A stretch of 37,477 bases of DNA from UMGS75 sp963648435 (GTDB taxonomy: Bacteria > Bacillota_I > Bacilli_A > ML615J-28 > CAG-313). Made by a program: the position numbers and the translations under genes. The notes beneath the pieces are model-generated. The model was not told the DNA's origin. It worked only from the letters and a program-made list of their open reading frames with translations, and did no database searches. This document shows positions 33,696-37,477 of this stretch, piece by piece. The stretch is from assembly GCA_963648435.1 (NCBI GenBank), contig CAVJDT010000013.1, positions 1-37,477 of the forward strand, written 5' to 3'. Numbering within the stretch: the first letter of the stretch is position 1; each line of letters opens with the position of its first letter.

Positions 33696-34603
33696 AAAAA
33701 GTAATGTTAAATGAAGTAGTAGAAGCCTTAAATTTACAAGTTATTTGGGGAACTGATTTCTTGAAAAAAGAAGTAGTAAAACCAATGTCATCACGCCCAT
33801 GTGTAGAAATCTATGCAGGATATTTTGATTATTTTGAAAAAGACCGTATTCAAGTTATTGGCTCAAAAGAACTTGCAATATTTGAATTATTAGATAATAA
33901 TGTAAAACGTGAACGCTTAGCACAATTATTTAGTTACAATTCACCTGCCTTTGTATTTACAAAGAATGCGGAAGTGCCTAAAGTAGTAGTTGAAGCTGCA
34001 ATAGAAAAACAAATGCCAATTCTAAAGAGTGATTTAACTACATCTGCTTTAATTGGTAATCTTCATGCTTATTTATCAACAAGACTTGCGGAAAGAATTT
34101 CAATTGATGGAGCAATGCTTGATGTATATGGTGTTGGTGTATTAATTACTGGTCGTGAAGGAATTGGTAAAAGTGAAACAGCTCTTGAATTGATTAAACA
34201 CGGACACTTACTAATATCTGGTGAAGAAACTCACCTATATCAACGTGAACCCGGAATGTTGATTGCGGAAACCACAGAAGTTATGGAAAAATTAATGGAA
34301 ATTAAAGATATTGGTATGGTTAATGTTGTAAACCTATTTGGTATTGGGGCTTTCCGTTCTAGTAAACGTTTAAGAATGGTTATTGAATTAGTTACATCTG
34401 ATGAAGAAATCAAAAAAGATGAGAAGATTAAATTCTTTGATACTGAAGTTCCTCATATGACAATTGTTGTGGAAAAAGGACGTAACATTGCCTCTTTAAT
34501 TGAAACCGCTGCTTTAAATCAACAATTATTACTAAACGGTTTAAGCGGTGAAAAAGAATATGCCAAACGTAAAGCTAATGATGTAATAGGAAGAAGGAAA
34601 TAA
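33692..34603 (+). CDS. hprK: HPr kinase/phosphorylase homologue with degenerate active site
   Basis: The 303-residue protein has the full HprK layout: N-terminal domain with AGYFDYFEKDRIQVIGSKE (residues 42-60) and a C-terminal kinase domain with VYGVGVLITG, the P-loop GREGIGKS (154-161), LFGIGAFRS (215-223) and a K/P-loop-like VEKGRN (260-265). Known HprK enzymes phosphorylate HPr on Ser46 and reverse it, controlling carbon catabolite repression. Here residues needed for that chemistry differ: the His of the MHG motif is Asp139, the VADD motif with the catalytic Asp pair is ISGE (175-178), EIRG is EIKD (203-206), and RPGRN is EKGRN. It is followed by lgt with two bases between, the usual hprK-lgt order. 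The family is certain, but normal kinase/phosphorylase activity is doubtful. No HPr gene is in view. Confidence 0.85.
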   Translation: MKKVMLNEVVEALNLQVIWGTDFLKKEVVKPMSSRPCVEIYAGYFDYFEKDRIQVIGSKELAIFELLDNNVKRERLAQLFSYNSPAFVFTKNAEVPKVVVEAAIEKQMPILKSDLTTSALIGNLHAYLSTRLAERISIDGAMLDVYGVGVLITGREGIGKSETALELIKHGHLLISGEETHLYQREPGMLIAETTEVMEKLMEIKDIGMVNVVNLFGIGAFRSSKRLRMVIELVTSDEEIKKDEKIKFFDTEVPHMTIVVEKGRNIASLIETAALNQQLLLNGLSGEKEYAKRKANDVIGRRK

Positions 34604-34605
34604 GA

Positions 34606-35580
34606 GTGGATATATGTCTTAGACCTGAATATCATGATAGAATCGCATTTAGTCTTGGCAATTTTGATGTTGCATGGTATGCAATTATTATTATGTTTGG
34701 TGCTATTTTAGGAACTTTAATTGGATATTTTGGATTTGCGAAAAAACTAGGGATGAATTCAGATATTTTAATAACTGGTTTAACTATTGGTGTTTTTGTT
34801 GGTGTTATTGGAGCAAGATTATATTATGTATTATTTAACTATAAAAATATTGGTATAAATAGTTTCCTTGATGTGATTAGTCCTCGTAGTGGTGGACTTG
34901 CTATTCATGGAGCTATACTTGCGGAATTCATTTTTCTTCCAATATACTGTAAAGTTAAGAAAATTGATTTAGTAATTTTACTTGAAATTGCTATGCCATT
35001 AATATTACTTGCTCAAGTTGTAGGTAGATGGGGTAATTTTATGAATCAAGAAGCCTTTGGCGGTCTTGTACCATTTACTGGTGAAGCAGTTAATGGAGTT
35101 TTAAGTGATGCTCAACTTATCGAGCAACGCACTTATCTTGCTAATCACTTGGTACCTGAATTTGTTATTAATAGAATGTATATAGCCTATAGTGGTGCCA
35201 AAGGATTTACGCTTGCGGGATACTATCAACCAACATTTTTATATGAATCATTCTTTAACCTAATGGGCCTTCTTTTATATATGGGCCTTCGTAAACGTGT
35301 TAAAAAAATTTATATTGGCGATGGCTTAAGTTTCTATTTAATATGGTATGGTATAGTTAGATTCTTTATTGAATTTATGCGTACTGACCCCCTAACAATT
35401 GGTAATACTGGTATTAGAATTGCGGTCGTAACATCAGTTGTATATGTTATAGTAGGACTTACAATTGCGATTGTAAGAAGAGTACTTAAATATCGTTTAA
35501 TTCCTTGTCAAGATGTATTTTATGGTGAAGGCTATAGTATGATACTTGAATCTGAGGAAAAGAAAACAAATAAGAGGTAA
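34606..35580 (+). CDS. lgt: Prolipoprotein diacylglyceryl transferase
   Basis: Lgt attaches diacylglycerol from phosphatidylglycerol to the lipobox cysteine of prolipoproteins in the membrane. The 324-residue protein has seven predicted helices, the essential HGAIL region (GGLAIHGA), and the signature GRWGNFMNQEAFGG. The late YESFFNLMG and RFFIEFMRTDP are also family features. It starts with GTG at 34606 after AGAAGGAAA. The lipoprotein-type genes in this window (1896 and 9213) are plausible substrates. It is coupled to hprK upstream and to the HAD gene four bases downstream. Confidence 0.96.
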   Translation: MDICLRPEYHDRIAFSLGNFDVAWYAIIIMFGAILGTLIGYFGFAKKLGMNSDILITGLTIGVFVGVIGARLYYVLFNYKNIGINSFLDVISPRSGGLAIHGAILAEFIFLPIYCKVKKIDLVILLEIAMPLILLAQVVGRWGNFMNQEAFGGLVPFTGEAVNGVLSDAQLIEQRTYLANHLVPEFVINRMYIAYSGAKGFTLAGYYQPTFLYESFFNLMGLLLYMGLRKRVKKIYIGDGLSFYLIWYGIVRFFIEFMRTDPLTIGNTGIRIAVVTSVVYVIVGLTIAIVRRVLKYRLIPCQDVFYGEGYSMILESEEKKTNKR

Positions 35581-35583
35581 AAT

Positions 35584-36249
35584 ATGAAAGGACCAATAAA
35601 GAATGTCATTTTTGATTGTGATGGTACTATCCTTGATACTTTTAAGTTAATTGAACAAGTAGTAATTGAAACTTTTAAAGTTATTGAGCCTAGTTACCAT
35701 ATGACTGAAGAAGAAGCACATACTTTCTTTGGTCCTTTTTTAAATGATACATTCAAAAAATATTTTGATAAAAAAGAAGATATAGATAATGCGGTTGAAG
35801 TATATAGAAAACTATGTGAAGAGTTAACTCCTAAATATGTTAGAGCATATGATGGTATAAAAGAAATGTTAGAAACTTTAAAACAAAAAGGATATAAAAT
35901 AGCAATGGTATCAAATAAAGTTACCAAGGCAATTATCCAAGGCCTTGATTTATGTAATATAACTAATTACTTCGATTACATTGTTGGAGCTGAAAAACTA
36001 AAACAAGCTAAACCTGATCCAGATGGTATTTATCAAGTATTAAATCATTTTAATGTATCAAACACTACTTTAGTAGGAGATACCTTAATTGATATGAATA
36101 CCGCAAGCAATGCAAAAGTTGCATTTATAGGGGTAACTTGGTGTCAGGCATCAGAAGAAGAATTTAAATTGTATGGGGCTAGATTTGTTGCAAATAATCC
36201 CCTTGATATAGTCACAATCCTGGAGAAAAACTATGAGCTTTGCGAGTGA
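35584..36249 (+). CDS. HAD-family phosphatase, PpaX/phosphoglycolate phosphatase-like
   Basis: The 221-residue protein is a class I HAD hydrolase: motif I FDCDGTILDT with the two catalytic Asp, motif II VSNKVTK, the motif III lysine in KQAKPDPDG and motif IV VGDTLIDMNTA. The cap is a four-helix C1 type as in PpaX, the pyrophosphatase that removes PPi made by HprK phosphorylase in B. subtilis. Its position after hprK and lgt matches ppaX there. However, Gph-type phosphoglycolate phosphatases look the same, and the HprK here may not make PPi. GAGGTAAA precedes the ATG. It overlaps whiA by 17 bases. Confidence 0.82.
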   Translation: MKGPIKNVIFDCDGTILDTFKLIEQVVIETFKVIEPSYHMTEEEAHTFFGPFLNDTFKKYFDKKEDIDNAVEVYRKLCEELTPKYVRAYDGIKEMLETLKQKGYKIAMVSNKVTKAIIQGLDLCNITNYFDYIVGAEKLKQAKPDPDGIYQVLNHFNVSNTTLVGDTLIDMNTASNAKVAFIGVTWCQASEEEFKLYGARFVANNPLDIVTILEKNYELCE

Positions 36250-37174
36250 AGTAAAAAAAGAAATCCTAAATACGGAAGATATGTCAAAGTGTTGTGAGGA
36301 GGCCTTAATTTTTGGTATGCTTCAAGGCACAACTGAAATCAGTATTGCATTAGGTAATCTTAAATTAATAATTAAATCACCAGTACTAAATGCAATTAAA
36401 GTAATGATTCCATATTTAAAAGAAACATATGGAATTAAAATAGATGAAGGTTTACAAACCGTTAAGAATGCATTAGGTAGAAGATACTACTATCTAGAAA
36501 TAAAAGATAATGTCAATCAAATAATAAAAGACTTTAGTTTAATGCCTTATGATGAAATAACAAATTCTAATCAAATTATTAAAAAAGAATGTTGTAAAAA
36601 TAGTTTTGTTAGAGGAATGTTCGCAGTTAAAGGTTCAATCAATGATCCTAGAAAACAATGTTATCATCTTGAAATAAACTGTAAAAAAGAATCAGTTGCC
36701 ATAACTATTCAAAACATTTTAAAAGAAAAAGAAATAGAATCAAAAATAATTATGAAAGGTCAAAATTACTTACTATATGTAAAAAAAAGTGAAGGTATAA
36801 GTGATACATTAGCTTTAATAGGTGCATCATCTGGTGTTTTCTATTTTGAAGATTCTAGAATTTACCGTGACTATATTAACTCAGCCAATAGACTAACAAA
36901 CTGTGATGTAGCAAATGCTAGAAAAACAGCAGCTGCATGTGAAGAACAACTTGAAATGATTGAAGTAATTAGAGAATATGGCTTTTTTGATAAAATGCCA
37001 ATAAGACTTCAAATTATTGCGAAGATGCGTGAAGAATATCCAGATTCATCACTTGAAGAATTAGCAGAATTTTCAGATAAAATGTTTGGTAAAATGATGA
37101 CAAAATCAGGTATTAGTCACTGCATGAGAGATTTAAAAAACTACTATCAATCATTAAAAATAAAAGAAAAATAA
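36233..37174 (+). CDS. whiA: DNA-binding protein WhiA
   Basis: WhiA is a bacterial DNA-binding protein with a degenerate LAGLIDADG homing-endonuclease fold and a C-terminal HTH. It influences cell division and chromosome organisation in Bacillota, and sporulation in Streptomyces. The 313-residue protein begins MSFASEVKKEIL, has the central RGMFAVKGSINDPRK repeat region, and ends with PIRLQIIAKMREEYPDSSLE and the HTH ending SGISHCMRDLKN. Length matches B. subtilis WhiA (316). Its ATG lies inside the HAD gene with GGAGA 11 bases upstream. A terminator follows 18 bases after its stop. Confidence 0.95.
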   Translation: MSFASEVKKEILNTEDMSKCCEEALIFGMLQGTTEISIALGNLKLIIKSPVLNAIKVMIPYLKETYGIKIDEGLQTVKNALGRRYYYLEIKDNVNQIIKDFSLMPYDEITNSNQIIKKECCKNSFVRGMFAVKGSINDPRKQCYHLEINCKKESVAITIQNILKEKEIESKIIMKGQNYLLYVKKSEGISDTLALIGASSGVFYFEDSRIYRDYINSANRLTNCDVANARKTAAACEEQLEMIEVIREYGFFDKMPIRLQIIAKMREEYPDSSLEELAEFSDKMFGKMMTKSGISHCMRDLKNYYQSLKIKEK

Positions 37175-37192
37175 ATAACTATAAACAAAAAG

Positions 37193-37231
37193 ACTCTAGA
37201 ACTAGTAAAACAGTTAGTCTAGAGTTTTTTC
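37193..37231 (+). terminator. Rho-independent terminator after whiA
   Basis: ACTCTAG (37193-37199) and ACTA (37201-37204) pair with TAGT (37215-37218) and CTAGAGT (37219-37225), with one bulged A, followed by six T. Confidence 0.88.
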
Positions 37232-37242
37232 TATTGTTAGTT

Positions 37243-37398
37243 ATAGTATAAAAAAGTATACCTTTTTATACTATTTTTTTAATTATTTTTTATATTATTG
37301 TTTTACTGTTTTTGTTTAAAACACATAACTTAGTAACAAAATATGTCTTTTTAGTCTAATTTTAGCATAGTATAAAAACCTATACATTTAAATACTAT
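37243..37398. repeat. Two related 32-bp palindromic sites upstream of the last gene
   Basis: Site one is 37243-37274 and site two is 37367-37398. Both are 32 bp, start ATAGTATAAAAA, share TATAC in the middle and end ATACTAT; they agree at 27 of 32 positions. Site one is a nearly perfect palindrome (12-bp arms ATAGTATAAAAA and TTTTTATACTAT), and site two pairs over the outer 8 bp on each side (CATAGTAT and ATACTATG). They are 124 bp apart, start to start. Site two ends 41 bases before the final ATG. The spacer is AT-rich without a clear promoter, though a TATAAA in site two could serve as a -10. Confidence 0.75.
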
Positions 37399-37439
37399 GG
37401 GTGTCTTATCTAATATATAGGCAAAAAAAGGAGGACAAA

Positions 37440-37477
37440 ATGCAAAAAAGTAAAATATTAAAAAGTTCTAAACTATT
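37440..37477 (+). CDS. Start of a new gene, truncated by the window edge
   Basis: An AAAGGAGGAC ribosome site (37428-37437) is followed directly by ATG at 37440, and the frame MQKSKILKSSKL runs out of the window. Only 12 codons are visible, so no product can be named. The lysine-rich start is compatible with a signal peptide or a small basic protein. Confidence 0.6.
   Translation, partial: MQKSKILKSSKL

Noticed and set aside
36233..37174. Homing endonuclease reading of the LAGLIDADG-like fold
   Set aside because: Length, start, C-terminal HTH and gene order are those of WhiA, whose endonuclease fold is inactive.
1..37477. Possible alternative genetic code (TGA = Trp) suggested by the AT-rich, mollicute-like character
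   Set aside because: TGA ends several intact genes (tsaB, rimI, groEL, the hydrolase, uvrA), and tryptophan is encoded by TGG.

Overview
The window is a low-GC (about 30% by eye) chromosome segment from a Gram-positive-type bacterium of the Bacillota. Supporting genes are WhiA, CwlD, an HprK homologue, PcrA, Lgt, VanZ and the tsaE-tsaB-rimI-tsaD cluster. TGA is used as an ordinary stop (tsaB, groEL, uvrA), so this is not a code-4 mycoplasma, although the AT-richness and small, divergent proteins would fit an uncultured gut Bacilli lineage (RF39-like or Erysipelotrichia-like). That placement is inference.

Layout. 1-1158 is the 3' end of an FtsX-like permease. 1321-5576 is a tight operon: Nfu Fe-S scaffold, S1-domain protein, thioredoxin-fold lipoprotein, CwlD-like amidase, then the t6A genes tsaE, tsaB, rimI and tsaD. 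5577-7500 is a decayed accessory patch. It holds a dead HTH gene with an intact consensus promoter and terminator, a frameshifted helical-repeat gene, and an intact orphan of 187 aa. 7504-11508 encodes a biotin-dependent, Na+-pumping decarboxylase in the order carboxyltransferase, gamma, biotin carrier, beta. A biotin ligase (birA, own promoter) follows and would biotinylate the carrier. 12394-22933 is one long unit: groES, groEL, a coiled-coil protein, a free-standing B3/B4 domain protein, glutaminyl-tRNA synthetase, pcrA, an alpha/beta hydrolase and ligA.

On the minus strand, 22924-24285 is a DUF4143-type ATPase that shares a bidirectional terminator with ligA and has a 32-bp tandem repeat next to its promoter. 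uvrA, pyruvate kinase and a heterodimeric ABC exporter run from 24600 to 32310. A last cluster (32573-37231) holds a VanZ-like protein, an acidic/lysine-rich membrane protein, an hprK homologue, lgt, a PpaX-like HAD phosphatase and whiA. The window ends at the start of a new gene preceded by two related 32-bp palindromes.

The best candidate for new biology is the HprK homologue. It keeps the fold landmarks and a GKS P-loop but lacks the catalytic His and both catalytic Asp residues of HPr kinase/phosphorylase. Other points of interest are the tandem repeats at the DUF4143 promoter, a decarboxylase gamma subunit carrying an extracytoplasmic lipoprotein domain, a minimal GroES, and the paired palindromes at the right edge. 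No CRISPR array, rRNA, tRNA or transposase was seen.
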